From NCBI GenBank assembly GCA_003560495.1, contig PWLM01000204.1:1-53661 (forward strand): a stretch of 53,661 bases of DNA, given 5' to 3'. This DNA comes from Bacillus sp. (in: firmicutes). GTDB lineage: Bacteria > Bacillota > Bacilli > Bacillales > Salisediminibacteriaceae. The notes beneath the pieces are model-generated. The model searched no databases and had not been told where the DNA came from. It saw nothing but the letters and a program-made list of their open reading frames with translations. A program made the position numbers and the translations under genes. Below are positions 34,288 to 43,419 of the stretch, piece after piece (position 1 is the first letter of the stretch; each line of letters opens with the position of its first letter).

Positions 34288-34349
34288 TGTGTTCGCTTAT
34301 TGAATACAAGTAGACAATATTCCAGTAAAGCAGGTAATAAGCGAACACA
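34288..34349. repeat. 14-bp inverted repeat upstream of spx
   Basis: TGTGTTCGCTTATT (34288-34301) and AATAAGCGAACACA (34336-34349) are exact inverse copies, 34 bp apart. No T run follows, and the arms lie about 220-285 bp before the spx start. It could be a DNA site pair or a leader stem. 34123-34571 holds no other gene; TATAAT-like sequence near 34490 may be an spx -10. Confidence 0.6.
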
Positions 34350-34571
34350 TACTTTGAAAAATCTTTAAAACGACGTTTATTATTTTTGAAAAAGGGAAAA
34401 CGAATAACTACGGAGTTACATATCAATGATTTGTACAACTATTGTCTAAGTTTTTTATAAATATGCTGGTAAAATTAAAAGATTTGTTGTATAATAATTA
34501 TTATAAACAAGGGATTGCCGCCAGCTTAATAGATAGTACAGATTACTAATTCTGAAGGGAGATTCAGCCTT

Positions 34572-34973
34572 ATGGTCACTCTATTTACATCGCCCAGCTG
34601 CACATCTTGTCGGAAAGCGAAAGCATGGCTTGAAGAGCACGATATTCCATTTACTGAGCGAAATATATTTTCTGAACCGCTGTCGGTGGAGGAAGTAAAA
34701 CAGGTAGTCCGAATGACAGAGGACGGGACTGACGAAATCATTTCTACACGGTCAAAAGTATTTCAGGAATTGGATGTGGAGCTTGATTCAATGCCGCTGC
34801 AGGAATTGTTCCAGCTTATAAGTGATCATCCCGGTCTTCTCCGCAGACCGATCATTCTGGATGAAAAACGGATTCAGGTAGGGTATAACGAAGCTGAAAT
34901 TCGTCGATTTCTACCTAGGAAGGTCCGTACTTTCCAGCTGCAGGAAGCTGCTAAAAAGCTCGTGAATGAATAA
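34572..34973 (+). CDS. spx: Transcriptional regulator Spx
   Basis: 133 residues; AAGGGAGATTCAGCCTT precedes the ATG. ArsC/thioredoxin-like fold with the CxxC redox switch Cys10-Thr-Ser-Cys13, then [14 protein letters not shown] and [16 protein letters not shown]. Spx binds the RNA polymerase alpha C-terminal domain, activates thiol-stress genes and blocks activators. Its degradation by ClpXP needs YjbH/SpxH, which is also in this window at 39914. Position and size match B. subtilis spxA. Confidence 0.96.
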   Translation: MVTLFTSPSCTSCRKAKAWLEEHDIPFTERNIFSEPLSVEEVKQVVRMTEDGTDEIISTRSKVFQELDVELDSMPLQELFQLISDHPGLLRRPIILDEKRIQVGYNEAEIRRFLPRKVRTFQLQEAAKKLVNE

Positions 34974-35020
34974 TTTGCTCTGCTTAACAGATCCAATCGA
35001 GTATGATATGATGGTTCAAT

Positions 35021-35056
35021 AAGGGTGAAGGCTGTGAAAAATAGCTTCACCCTTGT
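35021..35056 (+). terminator. Terminator after spx
   Basis: AAGGGTGAAGGCT and AGCTTCACCCTT form the stem; a GTTTCTGTTT tail follows. The rest of 34974-35262 contains only the mecA leader. Confidence 0.8.
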
Positions 35057-35262
35057 TTCTGTTTGGGTAATTGAGCGAAATTTCTGAAAAATATAAGTGT
35101 AAATAAGTAATAATTATTTCTTTTCTGCTTCATATCCCTTAAAATGATATATAAGTATTCAAAGAGGGTTGAGCCTAGAAGGGAATGGGAATAGATTAAC
35201 AATAATCTTTTCTGAAAAAAAGCATCTACAGCAGAGTTAATCTCGCGAAAGGGTGAGACACC

Positions 35263-35913
35263 ATGGAAATAGAAAGAATAAATGACACAACGATTAAGTT
35301 TTTTATCACTTACAATGATATAGAGCGACGAGGATTTGACAAAGAAGAAATCTGGTACAGCAGGGAACGGGGAGAAGAGCTTTTCTTTGATATGATGAGC
35401 GAAGTAAGTGATCAGGAAAAGTTTGAAATGAACGGCCCGCTATGGGTTCAAGTACATGCCCTGGACAAAGGGCTGGAAGTTATTGTCACAAGAGGGCAGA
35501 TGAATGATGGTAACGTAAAACTTGAAATTCCTTTGGAAGATGATACGGATTCCGACGTTGACAAAAACATCGTCGATATGCTGGATCAACAGTTTACTTC
35601 CGATGGTGAAAATGAAGCTGCCAGAGATCACACCCTTAGCGTAGTAATCGGCTTCCGTGACTTTGAAGATATTATTTCCCTCAGCAGAACTTTTGAAGAA
35701 CCTGTTCATACGAGTCTGTATCATTTTGAAGAAACGTACTTTGTTTACGTTACGATTGATGACTCTTATACAGATGAAGAGCAGGATAATATGCTGAGCC
35801 GTATGCTTGAATTTGGTTACGAATCTGATGTAACTATTCATCGTATCCTTGAATATGGAAAAACAATCCTTGAAGAAGATGCACTTCAGACAATTAAAAA
35901 TCAATTTGCATAA
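35263..35913 (+). CDS. mecA: Adaptor protein MecA
   Basis: 216 residues; GAAAGGGTGAGACACC precedes the ATG. N-terminal target-binding domain MEIERINDTTIKFFITYNDI with IEERGF-like IERRGFDKEEIWYSRERGEE; a negatively charged linker; and a C-terminal ClpC-binding domain with FEDIISLSR and a final LLEYG-like ILEYGKTIL. MecA delivers ComK and other clients to ClpCP. Located between spx and coiA as in B. subtilis. Confidence 0.94.
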   Translation: MEIERINDTTIKFFITYNDIERRGFDKEEIWYSRERGEELFFDMMSEVSDQEKFEMNGPLWVQVHALDKGLEVIVTRGQMNDGNVKLEIPLEDDTDSDVDKNIVDMLDQQFTSDGENEAARDHTLSVVIGFRDFEDIISLSRTFEEPVHTSLYHFEETYFVYVTIDDSYTDEEQDNMLSRMLEFGYESDVTIHRILEYGKTILEEDALQTIKNQFA

Positions 35914-35914
35914 C

Positions 35915-35952
35915 AAAAATCCGGACTGCTTCAAGCGGTCCGGATTTTTTTT
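35915..35952 (+). terminator. Terminator after mecA
   Basis: AAAAATCCGGACTGC and GCGGTCCGGATTTTTT pair with a short loop, ending in T8. Confidence 0.9.
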
Positions 35953-36046
35953 GAAGACATTAATAAAATATAAGCGGCTCTAAAGCTTCCTTGAATTTTC
36001 ATTCGCCTGTAGAGGATGAGTAAATCAGGTAAAATATTTTCAGTAG

Positions 36047-36075
36047 TTGAACATACGTTCTCGTTTTTGTATAAT
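36047..36075 (+). promoter_or_regulatory. Sigma-A promoter of coiA
   Basis: TTGAAC, 17 bp, TATAAT: near consensus. The predicted start near 36082 leaves a leader of only about 16 nt before the GTG. No clear pair of ComK AAAA-N5-TTTT boxes is seen. Confidence 0.75.
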
Positions 36076-36097
36076 GGTTAAAAATGGAGGAATAACT

Positions 36098-37285
36098 GTG
36101 TTCACTGCGTGTATAAATGGGAAAGATCTTATTCATATTGATCATCCGGATTTATCAATTACTAATAAAATAGTTGATAATAGTATTTTTTCCTGCCCTG
36201 AATGTGGGAGTCTATTAATAATAAAAGGGGGTACCGGAAAGGTTCGGAAACATTTTGCGCATGTTCAAAAAACTTCCTGTACCGGCAGTGAAGAATCTTT
36301 TGAACATCAATATGTTAAAGAACAGATTGCCTTATGGTTAAAAAATCATGGATATCATCCGGAAAAAGAATTTACTATACCAGGCTCAGGAGGCAGAAGA
36401 GCAGATATTTACGTTTTTCTAAATGGAAGAAAAGTGATTTTTGAAATTCAAAAATCTTATCTTTCGGCTTTGGAATTTAATAAAAGACAGACCATTTATT
36501 CTGAAGCTGGTTACGATGTTTTCTGGATAGGAGTCGAATCGAATGAGAAACGCATTTGGAAAAAAAGAATGTCGGTTCTTGAAACGATTCGATTTCGTGC
36601 TTTTCCTTTTATGCATAGTTTCTGTTACAAGTTAGCAGAGGATGCTCTGTATATGGAATTTGGACATGTACAGTTCCAGACGGGAATAAGTCTCTTCCAT
36701 TCGAAAAAAGTTATTTGGAAAAAAGATCTGCGTGAAAGTCTTTATCCCGAAAAAGCTCCTGTTCCTGCGGCGGCTTATAAAGAGAAAGTTAATCACGAAT
36801 GGAAAAGTTTGAACAGAAAAAAGAGGCTTTTTCCAAAATTCAACTACTCAAAAACAGAGAAAAAAATCACCGCTTATTATTACATTCATCAGCTTTCACT
36901 GAATTATTATCCTTCACTGTGTTTTCTTCCTATATATTCTTTTTTTGGTGTTCAGACAGGAGCAGAAGTGTGGCAGAGCTGGATTCAATGGAAGTATATA
37001 CAGAAAAAAGGAAGTTGGTTCACTCTTAGTGAAGTTTGTCTTTCGATAACTAATGATCCTGAATTTCACAGCTTTCCAATGTCCCATCACCCGGCTAACG
37101 CAGTTAGGCAGGCTCTGAGAAAATATCTTTCTATAATGGAGCTGTTCGGAGTTCTTGAGCGTATTTACCCGGGAGTTTATAAGGTCATTCAGCCTCTGAC
37201 AGTTAAAAAGTCGATGGAACAGCTTCTTGAGGACGACAAATATATCTACCATAAGATAAAAAGCTGCCTTGAAAATAAAACATAG
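36098..37285 (+). CDS. coiA: Competence protein CoiA
   Basis: 395 residues from the GTG at 36098, with TGGAGGAA 5 nt upstream; an ATG-type extension to 36047 would include the promoter. The N-terminus has a zinc-ribbon-like CPECGS (33-38) and KHFAH. The nuclease-like core follows: GGRRADIY (Asp103) and KVIFEIQKS (Glu116, Gln118), a PD-(D/E)xK-type pattern. CoiA promotes RecA-dependent recombination of incoming DNA during competence. Lys- and Ser-rich tail without further domains. It sits between mecA and pepF as in bacilli. Confidence 0.9.
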   Translation: MFTACINGKDLIHIDHPDLSITNKIVDNSIFSCPECGSLLIIKGGTGKVRKHFAHVQKTSCTGSEESFEHQYVKEQIALWLKNHGYHPEKEFTIPGSGGRRADIYVFLNGRKVIFEIQKSYLSALEFNKRQTIYSEAGYDVFWIGVESNEKRIWKKRMSVLETIRFRAFPFMHSFCYKLAEDALYMEFGHVQFQTGISLFHSKKVIWKKDLRESLYPEKAPVPAAAYKEKVNHEWKSLNRKKRLFPKFNYSKTEKKITAYYYIHQLSLNYYPSLCFLPIYSFFGVQTGAEVWQSWIQWKYIQKKGSWFTLSEVCLSITNDPEFHSFPMSHHPANAVRQALRKYLSIMELFGVLERIYPGVYKVIQPLTVKKSMEQLLEDDKYIYHKIKSCLENKT

Positions 37286-37289
37286 ATAA

Positions 37290-37654
37290 GTAGAACATCC
37301 GCTTTCATTTTCGTGGGGAGACTTTTCGGCAGGTCCGGTCTCAGTTGATTTCACCCTTCTTTCTCCCGGTGGGAGCAGGGATCATTCTTTATCGCTTTGA
37401 AAGCCCTGTGTCACCTGCAGCTTCCTCGAGCTTACGCTTCGTTTTTCCTTTACTTATAAGGGGAAGTGCCTGCTTATCATGGATAAGGTTCCCTATTCGC
37501 AAAAATAGTTGCTAAGGTGATTTTTTGAGACGCCTGCGGGAAAAAGAAAGCTGGAAAATCCTCCCCCCTGCGTAAAGAGAGTCAAAAGCATTCTCCGCGG
37601 CAGGTGAAAAGAACCACAGGCACCCTTGTATCAATACGGAGCTTTAACAGAGCC
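37290..37654 (+). repeat. Dispersed repeat, copy G
   Basis: The right end GGAGCTTTAACAGAGCCT (37638-37655) matches copies A and F, preceded by ATTCTCCGCGGCAGG and CCACAGGCACCC. The left terminal repeat is missing or decayed. It fills most of the gap 37286-37959; the last 250 bp contain the pepF promoter region with no other feature. Confidence 0.6.
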
Positions 37655-37959
37655 TGCTATTATGAAAATCATATTGTTTCAAATAAATGATTCCACCATA
37701 ATAGAAGGCTTTTTCTCCCTCATGGTACTATAATTATGTATTGGTGTATCAGTTGACTTCTGCTAGTGATGATTCTCATAGTAAACATTTCCACATCTGG
37801 ACATGGACAAGGCATCTGCAGACACTTTTATACCGAAAAGACTGAAAAGCTAAATAAAATTTCTTTCGTTTATAAAAATATTTGAACATTTGACGTGTAA
37901 CCTCTATGATAATATCAGTGCTATTTTTCTAATTATTATAAATTTTGGGGGACGATATT

Positions 37960-39771
37960 ATGGCTGCACCAACAAAACTGCCTGAACGAAAAGATATTCC
38001 TAAAGACCGAACGTGGGACCTGGAAGACATTTTTGCAACGGACGAAGAATGGGAGCAATCTTACAGCAGGTTGAAAAACAGAATACCGGAAATAGCTGAG
38101 TACAAAGGTCGACTGGCGGAATCCGGGAAAACTTTGTATGAAGCTCTGCAAAAAGAAGATGAACTTTCTATTGAACTGGGACAGCTTTTTGTATATGCCC
38201 GTATGAGGTATGATGAAGACACGACGAACTCCTTTTATCAGGGTCTTAATGAAAAAGCCAGACAGCTTCTTGTGCAGCTGGGAGAAGAAGCTTCGTATAT
38301 TACGCCGGAAATTCTTAGTATGCCGGAGGAAAAAATACAAAATTTCTTAGATAACGCTCCAGAGCTGAAGCTTTACGGACATGCCCTGGAACGCCTGAAT
38401 AAAAAGCGTCCGCACGTGCTGACGGAAAAAGAGGAATCACTGCTGGCCCAGGTGAGTGATGTTACAGGAGCTTCGTCGAATACGTTCAGCATGCTTAATA
38501 ACGCCGATTTAAAGTTTCCTTCCATAGAAGATGAGAAGGGGGAGCAGGTCGAAGTTACTCAGGGACGCTTTATTGGTTTTATGCAGAACGATGACCGGCG
38601 TGTAAGAAGAGATGCTTTTAAAGCAATGTATGATACGTACAGCAGCTACCATAATACATTTGCGAGTACGCTGGCGGGAAATGTGAAGAAAAATATATTT
38701 TCATCTAAAGTCAGGAAATATGAATCTGCAAGACAGGCTGCTTTAAGCAAAAATCATATTCCGGAAGTAGTATATGACCAGCTTGTGTCTACAGTGAACG
38801 ATAATCTGCATCTGCTTCATCGCTATCTGGATATTAGAAAAAAGGCGCTCGGGTTGGATGAGCTCCATATGTATGATTTGTACACCCCAATAGTTAAGGA
38901 TGTTGATTTTGAAGTTTCCTATGACGAAGCTAAAGAATTGATGGTCAAGGGACTAGCTCATATGGGGACGGAATATCAGAATATTGTTGAAGAAGGATTG
39001 AACGACCGTTGGGTGGACGTGGAAGAGAGTGCAGGTAAAAGAAGCGGAGCTTACTCTTCCGGGACATATGGAACAAAACCATACGTGTTGATGAACTGGC
39101 AGGATAATATCAGTAACTTATTCACACTTGCCCACGAATTTGGTCACTCAGTACACAGTTACTACACGAGAAAAAATCAGCCTTACCCTTATGCTGATTA
39201 TTCCATCTTTGTAGCTGAAGTAGCTTCGACGACGAATGAAGCACTTCTTAACAGCTATCTGCTTAATAAGGAAACGGATAAACAGCGCAGGTTGTATTTA
39301 CTGAATAACTTTCTGGAAGGTTTCCGGGGGACAGTTTTCCGCCAGACAATGTTTGCCGAATTTGAACAGCTGATTCATGAGAAAGCTGAAGAAGGAGTTC
39401 CATTGACTCCGGCAATGCTGAATGAAACGTATTACGAATTAAATAAAAAATACTTTGGCAGTGAAATTGTCATCGATGAGGAAATTGCCTACGAATGGTC
39501 AAGAATACCTCATTTCTATATGAATTTTTACGTTTATCAGTATGCTACCGGTTACAGTGCGGCTACAGCACTGGCTAAGCAGATTCAGAAGGAGGGAGAA
39601 CCTGCAGTAGAAAGGTTTACTGATTTTCTGAAAGCAGGCAATTCTGATTATCCGATCAACGTGCTGAAACATGCCGGTGTGGATATGACTTCATCGGAAC
39701 CGATCCAGCAGGCTCTGGATGTGTTTGAAGAAACATTGAATGAACTGGAAAATCTAATGTTTCACGAATGA
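37960..39771 (+). CDS. pepF: Oligoendopeptidase F
   Basis: 603 residues from the ATG at 37960, behind TTTGGGGGACG; a TTG five codons upstream overlaps that site. M3 zinc metallopeptidase: HEFGHSVHS holds the HExxH zinc site, and the distal Glu lies in FVAEVASTTNEALL. The N-terminal helical part (LPERKDIPKDRTWDLEDIF) is typical of PepF. It degrades oligopeptides of about 7-17 residues in the cytoplasm. It precedes spxH convergently, with a terminator between. Confidence 0.95.
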   Translation: MAAPTKLPERKDIPKDRTWDLEDIFATDEEWEQSYSRLKNRIPEIAEYKGRLAESGKTLYEALQKEDELSIELGQLFVYARMRYDEDTTNSFYQGLNEKARQLLVQLGEEASYITPEILSMPEEKIQNFLDNAPELKLYGHALERLNKKRPHVLTEKEESLLAQVSDVTGASSNTFSMLNNADLKFPSIEDEKGEQVEVTQGRFIGFMQNDDRRVRRDAFKAMYDTYSSYHNTFASTLAGNVKKNIFSSKVRKYESARQAALSKNHIPEVVYDQLVSTVNDNLHLLHRYLDIRKKALGLDELHMYDLYTPIVKDVDFEVSYDEAKELMVKGLAHMGTEYQNIVEEGLNDRWVDVEESAGKRSGAYSSGTYGTKPYVLMNWQDNISNLFTLAHEFGHSVHSYYTRKNQPYPYADYSIFVAEVASTTNEALLNSYLLNKETDKQRRLYLLNNFLEGFRGTVFRQTMFAEFEQLIHEKAEEGVPLTPAMLNETYYELNKKYFGSEIVIDEEIAYEWSRIPHFYMNFYVYQYATGYSAATALAKQIQKEGEPAVERFTDFLKAGNSDYPINVLKHAGVDMTSSEPIQQALDVFEETLNELENLMFHE

Positions 39772-39857
39772 AAATAATCCGTGGTACGAATTATTGAGAA
39801 ATAAGTTACCCGATAGAAAGAACAATTATTTTCAAAAGGATAATTAAAAAATATCTT

Positions 39858-39899
39858 AAAAAACTGCTTCAGCCCGTAAATGGCTGAAGCAGTTTTTTA
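39858..39899. terminator. Bidirectional terminator
   Basis: AAAAAACTGCTTCAGCC and GGCTGAAGCAGTTTTTT pair between pepF and the convergent spxH. Confidence 0.95.
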
Positions 39900-39913
39900 G
39901 TGCTGCTATAATT

Positions 39914-40837
39914 TTAATAAAGAGAGCGCCATATGGACCCGTGTTTAGCAGGAATTTCCTCTACTTTACGCTGGAGTTGAAGCTTCCGCATTTCCCGGTG
40001 CGCCTCTTCCAGTTTTAAGTCGTAAACGACCGCAATTTCCTTAGTAGCTACAAGGGAATAGAAAGATACAAATTCCTCCAAAGGCACGGGAGAACATTTT
40101 GAAAGTTTTTTATCTGTCATATCCTCCAGAATTTCCTCGTAAACGCTGTAGTTGTACATCCCTTCCACTTTAAGTCCCGGTTCATTCACATCCTCACCAA
40201 AAAATACAATGGAAGGTGCAGATACTATATTCATTTCCTTTACGAGCTCTTTGTCGTCCTGAAGAGCTTTTTTTGTGGTCGCAGAGTGGAGATCTTTTAC
40301 AAATTCCCGGACGTCCATTCCTTTTACGCGAAAGGCACAATTAATAAGAACTTCTTCTTCGGCGATATTTTCTTTATGAAGAAAAAGTGCTTCGCGAACT
40401 CTTCTCATGTATCTTGTACCAATGCCTTTTCCCTGCAGTTCCGCAGCTTTGATGGCACTTATAGCTGTTTCGGGTGTTGAAAGAGAGTTTTCGTGCCATA
40501 CATCCCCATCGCATGGCATCCCCGTCCTGCATGCCGTTTCATGATAAGCTTTCGCCATATCTTTCGTCAATGAACGTCCGCTCCGGCAGGAAGAGTCAAA
40601 CGAGTTTAAATCGTTTGCCAGTACCGGAGTGATTGCCAGATAACGGCCGTACTCCATCTTCATTTTTTTCATAATTGGCTCCAGTGCCCAGCATTCGGGG
40701 CACAGCGGATCGATAAAGACATACATTTCAAGCAGCTTCTGCTCGTCGTTGTTATTATAAACATCGGAGGCTTCTGTGGGGCAGCAGTAATCCTTTTCTT
40801 CATCACAGACATAAGTCGGCTGTTGATTAATCGTCAA
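39914..40837 (-). CDS. spxH: SpxH/YjbH, adaptor for ClpXP degradation of Spx
   Basis: 307 residues with a TTG start; the ribosome binding site GGGGGGATC lies inside the end of the preceding gene. DsbA-like thioredoxin fold with CPEC (Cys46, Cys49) in FIDPLCPECWALEP. An N-terminal cysteine group (Cys11, Cys18, Cys19) may bind zinc, as described for YjbH. The protein holds Spx for ClpXP in unstressed cells and lets go under disulfide stress. Its TTG overlaps the TGA of the haemoglobin gene by 4-nt arrangement (TTGA), so translation is coupled. Confidence 0.93.
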   Translation of the reverse strand: MTINQQPTYVCDEEKDYCCPTEASDVYNNNDEQKLLEMYVFIDPLCPECWALEPIMKKMKMEYGRYLAITPVLANDLNSFDSSCRSGRSLTKDMAKAYHETACRTGMPCDGDVWHENSLSTPETAISAIKAAELQGKGIGTRYMRRVREALFLHKENIAEEEVLINCAFRVKGMDVREFVKDLHSATTKKALQDDKELVKEMNIVSAPSIVFFGEDVNEPGLKVEGMYNYSVYEEILEDMTDKKLSKCSPVPLEEFVSFYSLVATKEIAVVYDLKLEEAHREMRKLQLQRKVEEIPAKHGSIWRSLY

Positions 40838-41235
40838 TTCTGATCCCCCCTGGCAGCATTATTTGAATGATTGACCATATGTCTGGCTGTAAAGCTTAAC
40901 CGTTCGAACATGGCTGAGCGCAGAGGTTCTTCGATTTCTGCCTCTGTTAAAGCCTGAGCCATGCAGGAAAGCCAGGCATCGGCGCGCGCTGGTGTGATAA
41001 CAAATGGCATGTGACGGGCGCGCAGCATTGGATGACCGTGTTCTTCCGTATATAGCGGAGGACCGCCGAAAAACTGGGTTAAAAACTGTGTTTGTTTTCT
41101 TTTTGTTTCTGTTAGATCGTCTGGAAATATTGGTTTTAAGTCAGGGTGATCGGAAACATGTCCGTAGAAGAGGTCCACGACCTCTTCCAGCCTTTCCGGA
41201 CCCAGCAGATCGTAAACATTATATTTTTCATTCAT
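40834..41235 (-). CDS. yjbI: Truncated haemoglobin (group II, YjbI)
   Basis: 133 residues; AAAGAGGGATAATTT precedes the ATG. 2-over-2 globin: proximal His75 in RARHMPF, distal-side Tyr24 in DLFYGHV, and FFGGPPLYTEEHGHPML. Such globins bind O2 or NO; B. subtilis YjbI acts with YjbH and has been linked to thiol oxidation. The genes overlap here, supporting a common function. Confidence 0.92.
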   Translation of the reverse strand: MNEKYNVYDLLGPERLEEVVDLFYGHVSDHPDLKPIFPDDLTETKRKQTQFLTQFFGGPPLYTEEHGHPMLRARHMPFVITPARADAWLSCMAQALTEAEIEEPLRSAMFERLSFTARHMVNHSNNAARGDQN

Positions 41236-41265
41236 AAATTATCCCTCTTTACTGAATGTACCGTA

Positions 41266-41317
41266 ATTGTAGCAAGGGTTGTAGAGAGTGGCAACAATTG
41301 TGAACTATTAGTGACAA
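41266..41317 (-). promoter_or_regulatory. Promoter of yjbI-spxH with a palindrome upstream
   Basis: On the minus strand TTGCCA (41289-41294), 17 bp, TACAAT (41266-41271). Immediately upstream lies the imperfect palindrome TTGTGA-N8-TGACAA (41298-41317), a half-site layout like Rex/Fnr-type redox operators though spacing fits neither exactly. Confidence 0.6.
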
Positions 41318-41582
41318 TTTAAGTGAGCCGGTCTCTGCCCCGATTGCTTATCATACCCGGCTTTACAGCAGGATGCAAATCATATGCAGATAATCAATAC
41401 TTTCCTGCAGATCCGTATACCTTCTGCTGCAGAAAAGTTTTTACAATAGAGAAAAGGGAAAAGAAAAGGCCTGATTGTTTGTGAAAGAAGCTTTGTCAGC
41501 CTTTGACGTAATGTTAATTATGGGATTATTTATGCTTGATGTTTCATAATTTGTAAACAGATTAATTAAAGCTTCATTTACC
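41318..41582. other. Rest of the yjbI-yjbK gap, nothing supported
   Basis: The divergent-free stretch between the yjbI promoter and the yjbK terminator holds no open frame with a ribosome binding site and no repeat match. Confidence 0.35.
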
Positions 41583-41617
41583 AAAAAAACTCCATGCAGT
41601 TAAGCATAGAGTTTTGG
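41583..41617 (-). terminator. Terminator after yjbK
   Basis: On the minus strand AAAACTC..ATGC / GCAT..GAGTTTTTTT forms a hairpin with a T run, just after the yjbK stop. Confidence 0.8.
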
Positions 41618-41633
41618 AGAAGTATATGTTGTA

Positions 41634-42206
41634 TTATTCAAACGCAGCTTTATAGAATCGGGCAATTTTATTGTCAGGCTGATTCCAGGTAAGGTCCCAT
41701 TTTTGAAGGAGTTTATTAAAAGCTTCTTTTCCTTTTACTTCGTCCGAGCACTCAAATTCAAGTTCGAAATCAGTAACATTCACATAGTCGGACCGATCAA
41801 GAACGAGAATTCCTTCGTCGAGCTCTGTTTCAAGGCGCTCTGTCTGTAGCATCCCTAAATATTGCAGTTCGGGCATTGTTCCAAGAAGAGAAATGAGCTG
41901 GTCAGTAGTTTCCCCCTGAGGCAGCAGGCCTTTCTGCTGAAGAGCTGTGAAAGCCGAACTGCCGATTTCCTGGTGAGTTTCGAGCAGTCCGCCTGCCTCG
42001 TGAGGCTGCTTCAGCGTAAGGACATAGCCGTTATCTTTTTCACGTACGCGCAGTGCGGCACCTAACTTTTTTAAATCGAGCCCGCTTGTTTCAAAGTAAT
42101 GGTTTACTTGGGTGAAAGTTAGTTTATCCTGATAATAATCCATCATATCCTGATAAGTTTTTTCGTCAATAAGCTGTTTGAATTCAATCTCAATTTCCTG
42201 AGTCAT
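41634..42206 (-). CDS. yjbK: CYTH-domain triphosphate hydrolase YjbK
   Basis: 190 residues; CAGGAGATGCTCT precedes the ATG. The CYTH signature ExExK/F opens the protein (EIEIEFK, 4-10) and charged strand motifs of the tunnel fold follow (RVREKDNGYVLTLKQP, VLDRSDYVNVTDFELEFEC). CYTH enzymes hydrolyse triphosphates such as PPPi or thiamine triphosphate with metal ions. Divergent from the yjbL-relQ-nadK operon as in B. subtilis. Confidence 0.88.
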   Translation of the reverse strand: MTQEIEIEFKQLIDEKTYQDMMDYYQDKLTFTQVNHYFETSGLDLKKLGAALRVREKDNGYVLTLKQPHEAGGLLETHQEIGSSAFTALQQKGLLPQGETTDQLISLLGTMPELQYLGMLQTERLETELDEGILVLDRSDYVNVTDFELEFECSDEVKGKEAFNKLLQKWDLTWNQPDNKIARFYKAAFE

Positions 42207-42371
42207 AGAGCATCTCCTGTCTGAGTTAGTTTATAATCATTATTCCACACGGAGAAACAGTTTTCAATGAAGGGCCGGCAGAGAATTTGCAGCTGTTTTT
42301 AAGTTTACAAAAGCGGAAATTAAAGATATTATGATAAACTGGAAAAGTAGGTAACAGAAAGGGGAAATACA

Positions 42372-42749
42372 ATGATTCACGCATCACATATAGAAGAAAA
42401 TGAAGGTACTCTGATAGTGCGCACGGATGTGACTCTTCCATTTCACGGACTGGAAGCGGAAGGTCGTATGCTAGTAGATTCAGACGCAGGGGCATTTGTG
42501 TACCTACTTGGACATGGAGAGGAATTTATACACCTTCGTTTTGAAGAAAATACGTGGAATGAGATACATACATATCGGCAGACAGAAAAGCCTGTATACG
42601 TAAGTACTGGCATTAAGCCGGTGGAATTGGAAGACTTTTGGACTGAGATTGATTTTCTGCTGGATAATATCCGTGGTAATCAGAATTACGGAAAAGAATT
42701 CGTAAATAAAATAGAAAAGATATTTATGGAAGACAGCATGGAGGAGTGA
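42372..42749 (+). CDS. yjbL: YjbL, UPF0738 family
   Basis: 125 residues; AAAGGGGAAATACA precedes the ATG. A small acidic protein conserved at this place in bacilli (UPF0738), function unknown. Its end overlaps the ribosome binding site of relQ, so the two are translated together. Confidence 0.8.
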   Translation: MIHASHIEENEGTLIVRTDVTLPFHGLEAEGRMLVDSDAGAFVYLLGHGEEFIHLRFEENTWNEIHTYRQTEKPVYVSTGIKPVELEDFWTEIDFLLDNIRGNQNYGKEFVNKIEKIFMEDSMEE

Positions 42750-42754
42750 AAAAG

Positions 42755-43390
42755 ATGATGGATTGGGATGTGATGCTCACCCCGTATAAGCAGGCGGTGG
42801 AAGAGCTCAAAATTAAGCTCAAAGGAATACGGGATCAGTATCAGCTGTCCTCCAAGCATACCCCGATCGAATTTGTAACCGGGCGGGTGAAGCCGGTTTC
42901 CAGCATACTGGAAAAAGCAAAGCGGAAAAATATTCCATTAAATCGCCTGGAGCATGATATGCAGGACCTTGCCGGAGTGCGTGTGATGTGTCAGTTTGTC
43001 GGGGATATCGACACAGTGGTAGGATTAATTAAAGCCAGGACGGATTTTGAAATTGTGGAAGAACGGGATTACATTAAACATAAGAAAAGGAGCGGCTACC
43101 GTTCCTATCATATGATCCTCCGATATCCTGTACAGACGATTGAAGGAGAAAAACAGATCCTTGTAGAACTGCAGGTGCGTACACTCGCTATGAATTTCTG
43201 GGCTACTATAGAACACTCCCTGCAGTATAAATATTCAGGTGAAATTCCTGATGAAATTGAGCAGAGGCTGGTGAAGGCTGCAGAGGCCGCATTTCAGCTG
43301 GATGAAGAAATGTCAAAGATTCGAGGAGAGGTACAGGAAGCGCAGAAAATCATGACAAAGAAACAGGAAGCATCAAGACGAAAGTCGTAA
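42755..43390 (+). CDS. relQ: Small alarmone synthetase RelQ (SasB/YjbM)
   Basis: 211 residues from the ATG at 42755, 8 nt after GGAGGAG; a GTG at 42746 overlaps that site. (p)ppGpp synthetase domain without hydrolase: [11 protein letters not shown]-like [42 protein letters not shown] and [20 protein letters not shown]. SasB makes alarmones, including pGpp, from GTP/GDP and ATP and works as a tetramer. Same operon as nadK and rluD-like gene. Confidence 0.94.
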   Translation: MMDWDVMLTPYKQAVEELKIKLKGIRDQYQLSSKHTPIEFVTGRVKPVSSILEKAKRKNIPLNRLEHDMQDLAGVRVMCQFVGDIDTVVGLIKARTDFEIVEERDYIKHKKRSGYRSYHMILRYPVQTIEGEKQILVELQVRTLAMNFWATIEHSLQYKYSGEIPDEIEQRLVKAAEAAFQLDEEMSKIRGEVQEAQKIMTKKQEASRRKS

Positions 43391-43419
43391 ATGTATGGAA
43401 AAAAGAGGGAGGCGGTCAG

